In this document: positions 8,043 through 17,925 of the stretch, in pieces
Numbering within the stretch: position 1 is the stretch's first letter
Layout: each line of letters opens with the position of its first letter
NCBI GenBank assembly: GCA_021732785.1
Contig: JAKFUG010000018.1
Coordinates: forward strand, 1-64,000
DNA from: Planctomycetaceae bacterium
Lineage (GTDB): Bacteria > Planctomycetota > Planctomycetia > Planctomycetales > Planctomycetaceae
Reading direction: 5' to 3'
Length of the DNA: 64,000 nt
Program-made: the position numbers and the translations under genes
Notes under the pieces: model-generated
Database searches by the model: none
What the model saw: the letters and a program-made list of their open reading frames with translations, nothing else
Told to the model about the DNA's origin: nothing

Positions 8043-9704
8043 ATGCCACATCAAATGCCCTACCGCCGCATATTGTATGGCTTGTTCGTAATCGGCGCGG
8101 GTTTAACGTTGGCAGGGTCGGTCATGACCACCAAGGCGGTCGCCCCTACCGAACCGGTAATCGTCCCCTCTGCGACGACAACGCGCGTCACCGCCCCGCT
8201 GGATGCTGACGGATACGTCGACTACCTCGCCGCGCTCAATCAGCATCGGGGACAGGACATTTCACCGGAAGAGAACGCCGCCATCCCCTTGCTGGAAGCG
8301 ATTGGATTCACCGACCACGGTCTGGCAGACACCAACCTCATTCGCATCGAATTGGGGTTGCCTGCATGGGCACCGGGAATGCTGAATCTGGTTTCGATTG
8401 GAGAATTCGTGGATGAAAAGACGGCGGGCTTCAAAGAGAACGGTGTTGTGATCGACGCGGAGAAGTTCCAGGCCGTTTCCAACCGGATTACTCAGCAGAT
8501 TCAATCCAAACCGCAGCCGTGGAAGGAAGCCGAGTTTCCCGATATGGCGGAACTTCTCCAGCGGAACACCGATTCCCTGAAGCTCGTTTCGGAAGCCTCG
8601 CTCCGACCGAAGTATTATCGACCGATGGTGCGGAGAGACCCCCACGAAACCCTGCTGGGTTCTCCGCTGCCGGATGTGCAGGCATACCGCGATTTAGCCC
8701 GACAATTATCGATGCGGGCGATGTTGCACCTTGGTCATGATCGCGTGCAGGAAGCGCAGAATGACCTGCTGACGCTGCATCGGCTTGCTTCGCAGATTTC
8801 GCACGGGGCAACGATCGTCGAAAGTCTTGTGGGGAATGCGATTGACGAGCGCGCCACTGCCGCAGACGCCCAATGGGCTGCCCACCCGCAAACCACTCGG
8901 GCACAACTCGCGACCTATCGTCAGGAGTTGGCAAATTTGCCGCCGATTGGCGACTTTGCCAATCAACTGAACGATACCGAACGGTTCGTGAGCCTCGACC
9001 TCATGCAAGCCGTCGCGCGGGGCCGCGTGAAAGCAGAAGATTTTTTTCCCGTGGTGAGACCGATCACTGCCGCGACCAGTTCCGAAGAAAGCCATGTCGA
9101 GCTCTTCCCCGATTGGGTTCTTCCCGAACAAGTGATGCACAACGTCGTCGGATGGTCCGCGGACTGGAATGTCTCCCTGGCGACCATCAATCAACTGTAC
9201 GATGAGATCGCGGAGATCGTGAAGGATCCAAATCCGCGAACTCGTGCTGCGGCACTGGCGGCCTTCAACACGAAACTTCACGAGGAACGCTTGGAACTGC
9301 AAACCTATGGTGCGGTGGTGTCCTATGTTTTGGGGAGCAGCCAGAGCCGCGGAGAAGACACGGGAAAATCGTTCGCCGCCGAACTCCTGACGGGCCTACA
9401 AACGTATTTTGAGACCGACAACCGTGTGAAGATGCGGCGGCTGACGACGATCGCAGGCCTCGCGATTCTCGAATACCGCACCGTGAAGGGAGCCTGCCCC
9501 GTATCGTTGAAGGATCTCGTTCCTGACTATCTCTCCGCAGTTCCGGAAGACATCAACACCGGCGAGCCGCTGAAGTACGTCACTGAAGGCCTGAATTTCA
9601 ACGTCTACAGCGTTGGCAAGAACCGCGAAAACGATGGCGGTCGCGCTGACACGAACAATCAAAAGTGGGACGATGTCGGTTTCACGATGCCGCCACTGCC
9701 ATAA
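8043..9704 (+). CDS. Secreted/anchored planctomycete protein, paralogue 1
   Basis: A 553-residue protein with an N-terminal hydrophobic segment (YGLFVIGAGLTLAGSVM) typical of a signal peptide or anchor. The middle is helical and begins YVDYLAALNQHRGQDISPEENAA. The last ~90 residues run ENRVKMRRLTTIAGLAILEY, then DLVPDYLSAVPED, TGEPLKY and YSVGKNRENDGG. This order resembles the C-terminal part of type II secretion pseudopilins of the GspG type, in which a Leu-Val-Pro segment, a DP/ED-TG turn and YSxG..DGG appear. I do not know the function. The next gene is a clear paralogue. Confidence 0.75.
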   Translation: MPHQMPYRRILYGLFVIGAGLTLAGSVMTTKAVAPTEPVIVPSATTTRVTAPLDADGYVDYLAALNQHRGQDISPEENAAIPLLEAIGFTDHGLADTNLIRIELGLPAWAPGMLNLVSIGEFVDEKTAGFKENGVVIDAEKFQAVSNRITQQIQSKPQPWKEAEFPDMAELLQRNTDSLKLVSEASLRPKYYRPMVRRDPHETLLGSPLPDVQAYRDLARQLSMRAMLHLGHDRVQEAQNDLLTLHRLASQISHGATIVESLVGNAIDERATAADAQWAAHPQTTRAQLATYRQELANLPPIGDFANQLNDTERFVSLDLMQAVARGRVKAEDFFPVVRPITAATSSEESHVELFPDWVLPEQVMHNVVGWSADWNVSLATINQLYDEIAEIVKDPNPRTRAAALAAFNTKLHEERLELQTYGAVVSYVLGSSQSRGEDTGKSFAAELLTGLQTYFETDNRVKMRRLTTIAGLAILEYRTVKGACPVSLKDLVPDYLSAVPEDINTGEPLKYVTEGLNFNVYSVGKNRENDGGRADTNNQKWDDVGFTMPPLP

Positions 9705-9767
9705 TTTCCCTCACCCCAAGGCCAATGCCATTCGGCTTGGCTCAAACTCTGAAACGAGGTAATTCCT

Positions 9768-11411
9768 ATGATTTCATGGCTGCGCACCATCTCTGTGCCT
9801 CCCCTCGCGGCACTTGCATGCTTCGCGACGATGGGATTGTTGTCGTCGCAATTGATCGATGCCGCCGAGCGTGTGGAACCGGTCAAGCCGGTGATCACGC
9901 CGTCACCGGCCACAACACACATCACCGCGCCGCTGGATGCCGAGGGGTACGTCGATTACCTCGCCGGGCTGAATCAGCATCTGGGGCGCGGGGTCGCAGC
10001 GAATGAGAACGCGGCGATTCCCATTCTGGAAGCGATTGGCGTCGCCGAAGGCAACGTGGAGGTCATGAACCTCATTCGCGCCGAGTTGGGCATGCCGCCG
10101 TGGACACCCGGTTCCATGCAGATGTTCTCGATGGGCGATCTCGTCAAAGAGCGAACCGCAAAATACAGCGACAACGGTGTGGTGGTGGATTCAGCCAGTC
10201 AAGAAGCGGAATCGAAGCGGATTCTCGATCAAAACGGTCCCGCGATGGAGAAACCGTGGAAAGAAGCCGACTTCCCGGAAATGGCGGACGTGCTGAAGCG
10301 CAATGCGGCGGCGTTGAAAGTCCTCGCGGAAGGGGTCAAGCGACCGAAGTATTTTCGCCCCCTGGTCAAACGAAATCCCGAAGATTCCCTCATCGCCATT
10401 CTGCTGCCGGATATTCAGGTCAGCCGCGAGTTTGCCCGCCAGTTGGCCATGCGGGCCATGCTCCATCTGGGCCACGGTCGCGTGCAGGAAGCGAAAGACG
10501 ACATGCTGACGATGCACCGTTTGGCAGCGCACATTTCGCACGGGGGCACGCTGATCGAAGGGTTGGTCGGGGTCGCAATCGACTCCATCGCCGCCGCGGC
10601 CGATAACCGCTGGGCCACCAACCCGCAGGTCAAACCGCTGGACATCGCGGCGTACCGAGCTCAATTGCAAACGTTGCCTGCGGTCGGCAACTTCGCCGAC
10701 CAACTGGATCACGCCGAACGCTACATGGGGCTGGACGTCACCCAGTCCATTGCCCGCGGGCGGATGACGACTACTGCGCTCACGAACGATCAGGTGATGA
10801 AAGCAGACGACATCGGTTCACCGTTGCGACCGGAGCGCCTCATGGAAAGCCTGATCGGCCTGTCGGTCGATTGGACGGTCGCGATGCAAACGTTGAACCA
10901 ACAGTACGACCAGTTATCGGGCATGGCCAAGAATGTCGACCCGCGGGCTCGGGACCAGGGTCTGTTGGCAATCGATGCTCAGTTGCGGGCCAACAAAGCC
11001 GACGCAGGATCGTTCAAGACGGTGGTCTCGTCCGTCCTCGGCGGCAACAAAGGGCGTGGCAAAAACATGGGCAGCACGCTCGGGCAGATGCTCGTTCCCG
11101 CTGTGGTGCAAATTTTCGAAGCCGAGAACCGCGTCCGCATGCGGCGACTGACGACCATCACAGGCTTCGCAATTCTGGAATACCGGGCGGTCAACGGTGC
11201 CTGTCCGACAACCTTGAACGATCTCGTTCCCGAATATCTGCCGACAGTCCCGCAAGATGTTTACACCGGCGAAGCGTTGAAATACACGAACGACGGGGCC
11301 CACTTCCGGGTCTATGCCATCGGTAAAAATCGACTGGACGAGGGCGGGAAAACATTCACCGCCAATAAAACCTGGGACGACGTCGGTTTTTCGGTGCCGC
11401 CGCAGCCATAA
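9768..11411 (+). CDS. Secreted/anchored planctomycete protein, paralogue 2
   Basis: A 547-residue paralogue of the gene at 8043-9704, 63 bases downstream. They align over their whole length: YVDYLAGLNQHLGRG, RAELGMPPWTPGSMQM, RPKYFRPLVKRNPEDSL, AMRAMLHLGHGRVQEAKDDM and the C-terminal YAIGKNRLDEGGKTF all have counterparts. An N-terminal hydrophobic stretch predicts export. A tandem duplication with moderate divergence is inferred. It is followed by a clear terminator at 11439-11479, so the pair is probably one transcript. Function is unknown. Confidence 0.75.
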   Translation: MISWLRTISVPPLAALACFATMGLLSSQLIDAAERVEPVKPVITPSPATTHITAPLDAEGYVDYLAGLNQHLGRGVAANENAAIPILEAIGVAEGNVEVMNLIRAELGMPPWTPGSMQMFSMGDLVKERTAKYSDNGVVVDSASQEAESKRILDQNGPAMEKPWKEADFPEMADVLKRNAAALKVLAEGVKRPKYFRPLVKRNPEDSLIAILLPDIQVSREFARQLAMRAMLHLGHGRVQEAKDDMLTMHRLAAHISHGGTLIEGLVGVAIDSIAAAADNRWATNPQVKPLDIAAYRAQLQTLPAVGNFADQLDHAERYMGLDVTQSIARGRMTTTALTNDQVMKADDIGSPLRPERLMESLIGLSVDWTVAMQTLNQQYDQLSGMAKNVDPRARDQGLLAIDAQLRANKADAGSFKTVVSSVLGGNKGRGKNMGSTLGQMLVPAVVQIFEAENRVRMRRLTTITGFAILEYRAVNGACPTTLNDLVPEYLPTVPQDVYTGEALKYTNDGAHFRVYAIGKNRLDEGGKTFTANKTWDDVGFSVPPQP

Positions 11412-11438
11412 CCGAATTCCGTCCGCGTCGCGAAAACA

Positions 11439-11479
11439 GCACCCCGGTTGCGTCACCGCCGCCGGGGTGCATGCTTTTT
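11439..11479 (+). terminator. Rho-independent terminator after paralogue 2
   Basis: Stem GCACCCCGG / CCGGGGTGC (11439-11447 with 11462-11470), followed by ATGCTTTTTG. It ends the 8043-11411 transcript. Confidence 0.75.
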
Positions 11480-11683
11480 GATCGGCCGGGCCAGCACTGA
11501 ACAGACAAAGCGTCGGCATTGTTTCGTCGGCCTGCGGGTTTGGGTATACTCGCCGACGTTGATGTTGCCCGTAGCCCTGCCGAAACCACACCGCCCTTGC
11601 GAAACCTCCGCGGCGGCCCAGTGTTTAGAGGATTGGGTCCCACACGGTCCCCTACTGGGCGGGTTGCCCCTGACGATTGACTC

Positions 11684-12325
11684 GTGCCACAAGCGAACAG
11701 TCTTCCACCGTCGTCGATCGAAGAATCGGGTTACCTTCACGACCCCGAAGTGCAGTTGATGCTGCGCGCGCGGGAAGGTGATGACACGGCCTTTTCCGAA
11801 CTGGTAAAAACTTACCAGGATCGGTTGATCAATATTTTTTACCACATTGTCGGGAGTCAGGAAGCCGCCGAAGATCTGGCGCAGGAAGTGTTTCTGCGAA
11901 TTTACCGTGCGCGGCACGGGTACGTTCCGACGGCTCGGTTTTCAACGTGGTTGTTCCGGATCGCGAACAATCTTGCCAGCAATTTGCGGCGCGATCAGGG
12001 ACGGCGGAAGGAAACAGCCTTTGCCGGAAGTGAATCGGGACCGCTCGGCCCCCGTCCGGCGGAACAACTGGCGGCCGACAAATCTGCCTTAATGCCCGCC
12101 CGCCAGCTCGACAAACACGAGTTGCTGGGAATGGTGAAGAACGCCCTGGATACGCTGAACGACCGGCAACGGATTGCCGTGCTGCTCCACAAATTCGAAG
12201 ACATGAGCTACCAGGATATTGCGGAAGCTATGGAATTGACGCCGCAAGCCGTAAAATCATTGCTGTCACGGGCTCGCGAAAATCTGCGGACCGTCCTCGA
12301 ACCTTACATGCAATTGGGAAAATAA
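11684..12325 (+). CDS. ECF-type RNA polymerase sigma factor
   Basis: A 213-residue sigma-70 family factor with a GTG start. Region 2 includes LINIFYHIVGSQEAAEDLAQ and RFSTWLFRIANNLASNLRRD, which bind core polymerase and the -10 element. Region 4 includes LNDRQRIAVLLHKFEDMSYQ and the helix-turn-helix ELTPQAVKSLLSRARENLR, which binds -35. There is no region 1 or 3, as in ECF factors. The next gene (12391) is the likely cognate anti-sigma factor, 65 bases away. The two are expected to form a membrane signalling switch. Confidence 0.92.
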   Translation: MPQANSLPPSSIEESGYLHDPEVQLMLRAREGDDTAFSELVKTYQDRLINIFYHIVGSQEAAEDLAQEVFLRIYRARHGYVPTARFSTWLFRIANNLASNLRRDQGRRKETAFAGSESGPLGPRPAEQLAADKSALMPARQLDKHELLGMVKNALDTLNDRQRIAVLLHKFEDMSYQDIAEAMELTPQAVKSLLSRARENLRTVLEPYMQLGK

Positions 12326-12390
12326 CCACGTTTCGAGCGCCGTGCGAACGGACTCACCACGTGCCCGTACCGATTCGAAGTTGATTTGCT

Positions 12391-14019
12391 ATGCAGGATC
12401 GTGCCCTCCGACTGAACGCCGAGCAACGGGATAATCTCGTCGCCTATCTCGACGGCGAGCTGGAGGAAAATACGACCCAGTACATCGATCAGGTGCTGGC
12501 CAAAAGCGAAGTCGCCCGGCATGAAGTCGAAGCCCTCGCCCGGACGTGGGAATTGCTCGACCTGCTGCCAAAGCCGAATGCCACGGAGAACTTTACCGAG
12601 CGGACCCTGACCACGCTGAAGGTTTCGGAAGTACGCACGCAGATCACGGACCAGCCGTGGTTTGCCTATGTCCGCAAGAGTGCCGTCGCCGTGGTCTGGG
12701 TGGTGGTGCTGGCAGCCGCGGCTTCGGTGGGTTATGTCGCCACGTCGCGCTGGGTCCCCAATCCCCATGACGAGTTGCTGACCGATCTTCAGCTCATGAA
12801 GAATCTCGACGTGTATCTCGAAGCGGACTCCATGAGTTTCGTCAACGAGTTACAACGCCTCGGGAGCTTCAGCCCCCCGGCCGATACGGCACCGGCGCGG
12901 GAACTTGACTCCGGCATGCTCCCCACGGCTCCGGGTGAATCCCGGAAAGCCGCCCTCTTCGACCTGGCGTCAAAACTCACCGTGAGTGAGCGCGACTTGG
13001 TGAATCGAAATCGGGAACTGTGGAAGAAGCTGCCTGTCGAGCGGCAGATGGCCATGCGGGCCTTGCATCGCGAGTTGGAAGCCGCGCCGCTCTCGACCCG
13101 TACAACCCTCGAAACATATTACACCTGGCTGCAGACGATAACGCTCGGACAGCGTGACGACTTGCAGACGGCCAAAGATAACCCCGAGCGAGTGGCACTC
13201 GTACTGAAGTACAAAAACGAACAGGATGCCTCGCGCGAGACCGAGTTGTTCGATCTGAATCTCGATCTCAAGCGAATGAAGCCGGTCAGCCGGCCGTCGA
13301 CATTGACCGCGGCGGATTTGAAAGCCATTACCGATATTCTGTATGCGAACCTGTCGACTCCCGCCAAATTTGAAGTTGACCGCGGGACCCCGCTCCTCAT
13401 CGAGAAATACGCCAAGATCATTCACGCCGCCGCAGAACAGGACGGCGGCTTCTTCCAAAAATTCCCGAACGATGAGGTCCTCGACCAGATCATTGACGCC
13501 ATCTCGGAAGAACCGCAGCGGAAGTTGCAATCGAAGGATCCAAACTTTCCGAAGCGCTTCGCTTTCCGCGGGATGCTGGGCTGGGCCTTGCAAGGCATGC
13601 TGATGTCGGAAATGGGCAAGTTCTTCCCAACGGACGAACAACTGCGCGATGTCTTCGTGAAACAATCGGCGGCGGAACGGCAGGAACTGACGCAGTTGAA
13701 TTCCAAGGATCTCACGCGGGAATTACTCAAGAAGCACTTTGAAACGATGATGGAGAATCCCGAATTCAAGCGGCATTGGCAGGTGCAGGCGGAACTCCGG
13801 CGGATGTTTCCGATGGAAGGCTTCATGCACGATCGCGGACGGGGTGGCCCGCCGCGGCCGCCGGGTGAAGGCGGAGGCTTTGGATTCCCGCAACGGGGTG
13901 GACGTCCGCCTGAGGAGCGCGGCGACGGTCCACCGGGTCAGGGTCCGCGCGGAGGTGGTCCGCGGGGTGATGGTCCCCGTGAAAACGGTCCCCGCGAACC
14001 GGGACCGCCGCCGAACTGA
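12391..14019 (+). CDS. Predicted membrane anti-sigma factor with Gly/Arg/Pro tail
   Basis: A 542-residue protein. The first ~75 residues (LVAYLDGELEENTTQYIDQV ...) match the helical anti-sigma N-terminus, although the His-x3-Cys-x2-Cys zinc motif is absent. One transmembrane helix follows at about residues 96-118 (AVVWVVVLAAAASVGYV). A large helical extracytoplasmic domain extends to about residue 470. The last ~65 residues are repeats of Gly, Pro, Arg and Glu (for example RGGGPRGDGPRENGPREPG), likely disordered. Position after an ECF sigma gene supports the role. The signal sensed outside is unknown. Confidence 0.75.
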   Translation: MQDRALRLNAEQRDNLVAYLDGELEENTTQYIDQVLAKSEVARHEVEALARTWELLDLLPKPNATENFTERTLTTLKVSEVRTQITDQPWFAYVRKSAVAVVWVVVLAAAASVGYVATSRWVPNPHDELLTDLQLMKNLDVYLEADSMSFVNELQRLGSFSPPADTAPARELDSGMLPTAPGESRKAALFDLASKLTVSERDLVNRNRELWKKLPVERQMAMRALHRELEAAPLSTRTTLETYYTWLQTITLGQRDDLQTAKDNPERVALVLKYKNEQDASRETELFDLNLDLKRMKPVSRPSTLTAADLKAITDILYANLSTPAKFEVDRGTPLLIEKYAKIIHAAAEQDGGFFQKFPNDEVLDQIIDAISEEPQRKLQSKDPNFPKRFAFRGMLGWALQGMLMSEMGKFFPTDEQLRDVFVKQSAAERQELTQLNSKDLTRELLKKHFETMMENPEFKRHWQVQAELRRMFPMEGFMHDRGRGGPPRPPGEGGGFGFPQRGGRPPEERGDGPPGQGPRGGGPRGDGPRENGPREPGPPPN

Positions 14020-14079
14020 TTCGTCTTCCCCGCCGCGCATCGCTCATTTCAAGACGGTCACAACACGGAGAGGTGCAAC

Positions 14080-14778
14080 ATGGCGGGGCGGATATTGGCG
14101 GTTTCTCTCGGCCTCGTTTTTTGCGGAGGGATGACGGCCGCGACTGCCGCCCCCCCAGTGGAATTGCTCGGTCGCCCGCTTTTGCTTCACGAAGACTTCA
14201 CGTCAAAGGATGCCTCAAAGTGGGAACTCGCCGATCCGAAAGCCTGGCGGTTCGTCGATCAGGATGGGAATTCCGTCTTCAATCAATTCGAACAGAGCAA
14301 AGTCGAGACGCCGGTCCGTTCGCCGTTCAACCGTGCCGTGGTGAAAGATCTGGTGGTCGGCAGCGGCGTGCTGGATGTCAAACTGCAATCCACCGCGCGC
14401 GACTATCCGCACCGCAGTTTGTGCCTGTTCTTTGGGTATCAAGACCCGGCGCACATGTATTACGTCCACTTCGGCCAGAAGACCGACGATCATGCCAACC
14501 AGATTTTTATCGTCAACAACGAGCCGCGGAAAAAGATCTCCACGAAGACCACCGCGGGGACTCCGTGGAACAACGAATGGCATCATGCCCGCATCGTTCG
14601 CGATGTCGATTCCGGAAAGATCGACGTCTTTTTTGACGACATGGAAACCCCGGTCATGACCGCGGTCGACAAAACCTTCACGTGGGGTCAGGTCGGCATC
14701 GGTTCGTTCGACGACACCGGCAACTTCGACGACCTGCTGATCTACGGCGTGAAAGCGGCACGACCGGCTGCCAAGTGA
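14080..14778 (+). CDS. Secreted LamG/DUF1080-like jelly-roll protein
   Basis: A 232-residue protein with a clear signal peptide (MAGRILAVSLGLVFCGGMTA). The body is a beta-rich jelly roll of the concanavalin/DUF1080 type: an early LHEDFTSKDASKWE strand, a middle LCLFFGYQDPAHMYYVHFG and a late WNNEWHHARIVRDVDSGKID, then WGQVGIGSFDDTGNFDDLLI. This order is typical of planctomycete secreted proteins thought to bind or act on sugars. Catalytic residues cannot be identified. It follows the anti-sigma gene in the same direction by 60 bases and may be co-transcribed. Confidence 0.75.
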   Translation: MAGRILAVSLGLVFCGGMTAATAAPPVELLGRPLLLHEDFTSKDASKWELADPKAWRFVDQDGNSVFNQFEQSKVETPVRSPFNRAVVKDLVVGSGVLDVKLQSTARDYPHRSLCLFFGYQDPAHMYYVHFGQKTDDHANQIFIVNNEPRKKISTKTTAGTPWNNEWHHARIVRDVDSGKIDVFFDDMETPVMTAVDKTFTWGQVGIGSFDDTGNFDDLLIYGVKAARPAAK

Positions 14779-14847
14779 TGAGTGATGAATGATGAGTGAT
14801 CAGCCGAATGAGATTGCCCGCTCTCTGACTCATCCATCATCACTCAC
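14775..14847. terminator. Imperfect inverted repeat between convergent genes
   Basis: The left arm is built of GTGATGA/ATGAGT repeats (14775-14800) and the right arm ACTCATCCATCATCACTCAC lies at 14828-14847. They could pair with a few mismatches. Placed between the convergent genes ending at 14778 and 14862, it could stop transcription from both sides. Confidence 0.5.
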
Positions 14848-14861
14848 AACTTATCACTTCC

Positions 14862-15785
14862 TCACCGCACTACCGTCTTGCGTTCGATGTTATCGATATT
14901 CAGCACGTGCTGAATGCGAATGAACCGCGGCGGATTGGCTTTGAAACGGGTCCGGCTTTCCTGCGACTCGAACAGATAGAGTTCGCCGTCATAGAACGCG
15001 CCGTAGCTCGCCGTCCCCGGCACCGCCCGGTCCGTTTCCCACAGGACCACCGGATCGCAACCCAACAGTCGCGGGGCGAAGTCTTCCGGCGCGGCACGGA
15101 ACGAATCGTACTCCTGCTGGTTCAACAGGTAGTAGGTCACCCCTTTGAATTCAAAGGCGAAGTCTTTTGAACCCTTCGCCCATTCTTTATTCACGAGGAT
15201 GGAGACCGGGCTGAATCCGTCGAGGCCGATGATCGGCTTGGGAGACGGTTCCGGATAACGCTCGCTGTCGGTGGGATCAATCGGCGGGCGATTGCGCAGT
15301 CGATTCTTTTCGCGTTCGACGGACGCGAGTCGTTCGGCGTCTTCGTATTTCCTGGCGCTGTTGTCGGCGACAGCCAGATAGCGGCCCAAGTCCTGGAAAC
15401 CGCTCGCCTGGCTGTAAATCTGGCCGGACTGCGGATCAAAAATGATATCCGTGGGGAGACTATGCACGCCGAAACGCTCAACGAGCCGAATGTCTTCTCG
15501 CGTGCAGCCCTGCCCCGCGTTAATCTTCACGCCAATGATGCGGGTCTGCAGGATCGTCTTAGTCTGCGGCTGATTGAGGACTTGCTCTTCCATCGCGCGG
15601 CAAGGGGGGCAACTTGGTCCGTAGAAATGGACCAGCAGTGGACGCTTCAACTTGTCGGCCTGTGCGAAGGCTTCGGCAAAGTTGGTGTACCACGCCTTTT
15701 CGGTTTGAACGGGTGATGACGGAGCCGCCGAGAGACAGGTGGCGGTTAACCCCAGCACAATGCAGGTGCTCCGCCAACCGTTCAT
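14862..15785 (-). CDS. Secreted thioredoxin-fold protein (CPPC)
   Basis: A 307-residue exported protein. A signal peptide (about residues 1-21) precedes a thioredoxin domain with the redox pair Cys59-Pro-Pro-Cys62 in FYGPSCPPCRAMEEQVL. The cis-Pro loop is HSLPTDIIFDP. After a linker rich in charged residues, a second domain (about 215-300, VTYYLLNQQEYDSFRAAPED and GAFYDGELYLFESQESRTRF) resembles a YHS-like metal-binding or stress domain. The CPPC dipeptide suggests disulfide reduction or isomerisation in the periplasm. Substrate is unknown. Confidence 0.82.
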   Translation of the reverse strand: MNGWRSTCIVLGLTATCLSAAPSSPVQTEKAWYTNFAEAFAQADKLKRPLLVHFYGPSCPPCRAMEEQVLNQPQTKTILQTRIIGVKINAGQGCTREDIRLVERFGVHSLPTDIIFDPQSGQIYSQASGFQDLGRYLAVADNSARKYEDAERLASVEREKNRLRNRPPIDPTDSERYPEPSPKPIIGLDGFSPVSILVNKEWAKGSKDFAFEFKGVTYYLLNQQEYDSFRAAPEDFAPRLLGCDPVVLWETDRAVPGTASYGAFYDGELYLFESQESRTRFKANPPRFIRIQHVLNIDNIERKTVVR

Positions 15786-16016
15786 AATCTGCTCCGACCG
15801 CGGATGAAATCACCGTCTGTGGAACGGTGAGTTTGCCGAGGATGATAACGCTGCGGAATGTCCGGGCTGGCTCAGGCGGGCGCGGCCAGAAGCCATACCA
15901 CGTTCATCGGCCGCCGGAAGGCTTCCGCCCCGTCAACAATCTGGAGTGCGGCGCGAGCCATTCATCCGGCAGAACTTGCCACGACCGTCATTGCTGTCCA
16001 ATCCAAAACGCGGACA

Positions 16017-17780
16017 TCAGAACTCCAGCCAGCCGAATCGTTCCGGCGTGTGGAAGCTGGGCTTGAGCACTGGCGAGAATGCCAGCCCGGTGCCGTGCTT
16101 GCGGTCGTGTCGGTAGAAGTTGGCCCGCCAGCGTGTGCCGGGTTGCGGTTTCGTGTCACCGAGGGATGCCAGCGGAATGCGGACTTCGACACGCCAGACC
16201 TTCGCCGGTTCGTCGACTTTGACGACGTACTCCATGCGACTACTCCACGGGAAATCGCTCTTGCCGGTATCGAGCCGCAAGTCGAGCGCTTCGCCGTTCG
16301 GTGCCCATTCGTATTCGGTGTACTTTCGCAACTGCGACGGATCGGGAGCGATGAACGCTTCGACGACGTCATTGTCCCACAAGCCGATGCGTTCTTCTTT
16401 CTGCACCGGGTTAAAAACGCTCAATTCGGTGAAGGGACACTCGTATGCCAGATAGAGAAATTCGTCCGACCACAACGCCCGTACGGGCGTGCTGAGGTTC
16501 GATACCGCGGTGCTGGTCCGCGAGTGGTACTCCATCCGCGCGGGAACGGCGGTCGCCCATTCGGGTTCGCTCAACACGCCATCGGGCACAAAGTCGCGAT
16601 CAATCCGCATTGCCTTCAGAGTTGGCAGCGGTAACGTTCGAGCAAACATTTTGCGGGCGTTATCGAAATAGATTTTACGACACACCGCCGGGGGCAAATC
16701 GATGCTGTTGATCGTCCAGTTCCCCTGGATCGGCGTCATGTGCGCCCAATCGCGATCCGACGTTTCAAACCACCGCCAGCACTTCTGGAAGAACTCCACC
16801 GCATCATCATCGGTCGGTTTGTCATTGTCGCCGCCGGAGCCGAGAATCAGCTTGCCGTAGACCATGAAATCGGTGGCGAACAGGATTCGGTCCTGATGTT
16901 TCTCGAACAGTTTGCGGACCCTGGCCGGATCGTGCCGCCCCACTTCCGGAATGCGGGCGGCCATGTCGGCGTACATATTCGGGCGGGCGTCGAGCGCTTT
17001 GTCGACCCATTCCAGATCTTCCGGATTGTTCGCGAAATGGACACAGATGAACGTCGTTTGCGGATGCCGGGCGATCACGCGATCGAGCGCTTCCAGCAAT
17101 TCCATGCGCGGCGGAAAGCGGGCCGGGTCGCCGAACCACCAGCTCTTATGATCCTTCAGTTCCGTCCAGCGTTCGTTCTGGTCGTCGTACGGCAGCCAGA
17201 ACGCTTTGGGGTCGCCGACATGAATGGAGACCGGCATCCCGAGTACACCGCACTTCTGCCATACGGCGTCGAGTTTCGGATCATCGATCCTGATCAACTG
17301 CCCCGACTTGTCCTTGAGGAACAAGCCCAACCGCTTGAACTCCTTTAGTCCCACTGCCCCGAGAGCGTGACCGTCTTCGATTTGTTGTGCGGCCTTCTCA
17401 CTCCAGCCGGGTTCGTCCCAGCCCGCATAGTCGATGAGCATCGAGTTCACGAATCGCCCCGGATGCGATTGATCGGCAATCCGCTTCGCAGATTCAAATG
17501 CCGACGGCTCCCCCGGTTTGTGCGTGACGGTTCCCGCGCCCAGCACCACACCCAGACCGACACCGGACCGATCGAGAATGCCGACAGCGCGGTCAAACCG
17601 TTCGGGCCTGGGTTCGATGTGCTGATGCAAATCGATAATGCGTTTTTCGCGTCGCCAGACATCCGGCGACATCGCGTCGGCCAGCGGGTGCGGCAATGGC
17701 TCGGCGGCGGTGACGATTTCGTCCGCAAAACTCACACAAATCGCCAGCATCACCGTGATGAAACTCGTTGAGCGCCACAT
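16017..17780 (-). CDS. Secreted amidohydrolase fused to a CBM9-like domain
   Basis: A 587-residue exported protein with a signal peptide ending near residue 26. The N-terminal ~360 residues are an amidohydrolase-2 TIM barrel: metal ligands DLHQH (His52, His54), then SIHVGD, FICVHFANNPEDLEW and the catalytic-type Asp in LFATDFMVYG. Residues ~390-587 form a beta domain of the CBM9/DOMON type (VRALWSDEFLYLAYEC ... WRVEVRIPLASLG ... WRANFYRHD). Such domains bind sugars or haem. Amidohydrolase-2 members act as lactonases or decarboxylases on ring compounds. The exact substrate is unknown. Confidence 0.82.
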   Translation of the reverse strand: MWRSTSFITVMLAICVSFADEIVTAAEPLPHPLADAMSPDVWRREKRIIDLHQHIEPRPERFDRAVGILDRSGVGLGVVLGAGTVTHKPGEPSAFESAKRIADQSHPGRFVNSMLIDYAGWDEPGWSEKAAQQIEDGHALGAVGLKEFKRLGLFLKDKSGQLIRIDDPKLDAVWQKCGVLGMPVSIHVGDPKAFWLPYDDQNERWTELKDHKSWWFGDPARFPPRMELLEALDRVIARHPQTTFICVHFANNPEDLEWVDKALDARPNMYADMAARIPEVGRHDPARVRKLFEKHQDRILFATDFMVYGKLILGSGGDNDKPTDDDAVEFFQKCWRWFETSDRDWAHMTPIQGNWTINSIDLPPAVCRKIYFDNARKMFARTLPLPTLKAMRIDRDFVPDGVLSEPEWATAVPARMEYHSRTSTAVSNLSTPVRALWSDEFLYLAYECPFTELSVFNPVQKEERIGLWDNDVVEAFIAPDPSQLRKYTEYEWAPNGEALDLRLDTGKSDFPWSSRMEYVVKVDEPAKVWRVEVRIPLASLGDTKPQPGTRWRANFYRHDRKHGTGLAFSPVLKPSFHTPERFGWLEF

Positions 17781-17925
17781 TCGCCGTCTCCCTCGTGCTT
17801 CTCAATGTTCTGGACGAAGTGACCGCAGTGTAGCGACGTGGACTATCCAGCGCCAAAGGCGAATGTGATTGCAGAATCGGCATGAGCAACGTACTGTTCG
17901 AGAGGAAATCTCAACGGAGGCAGTG

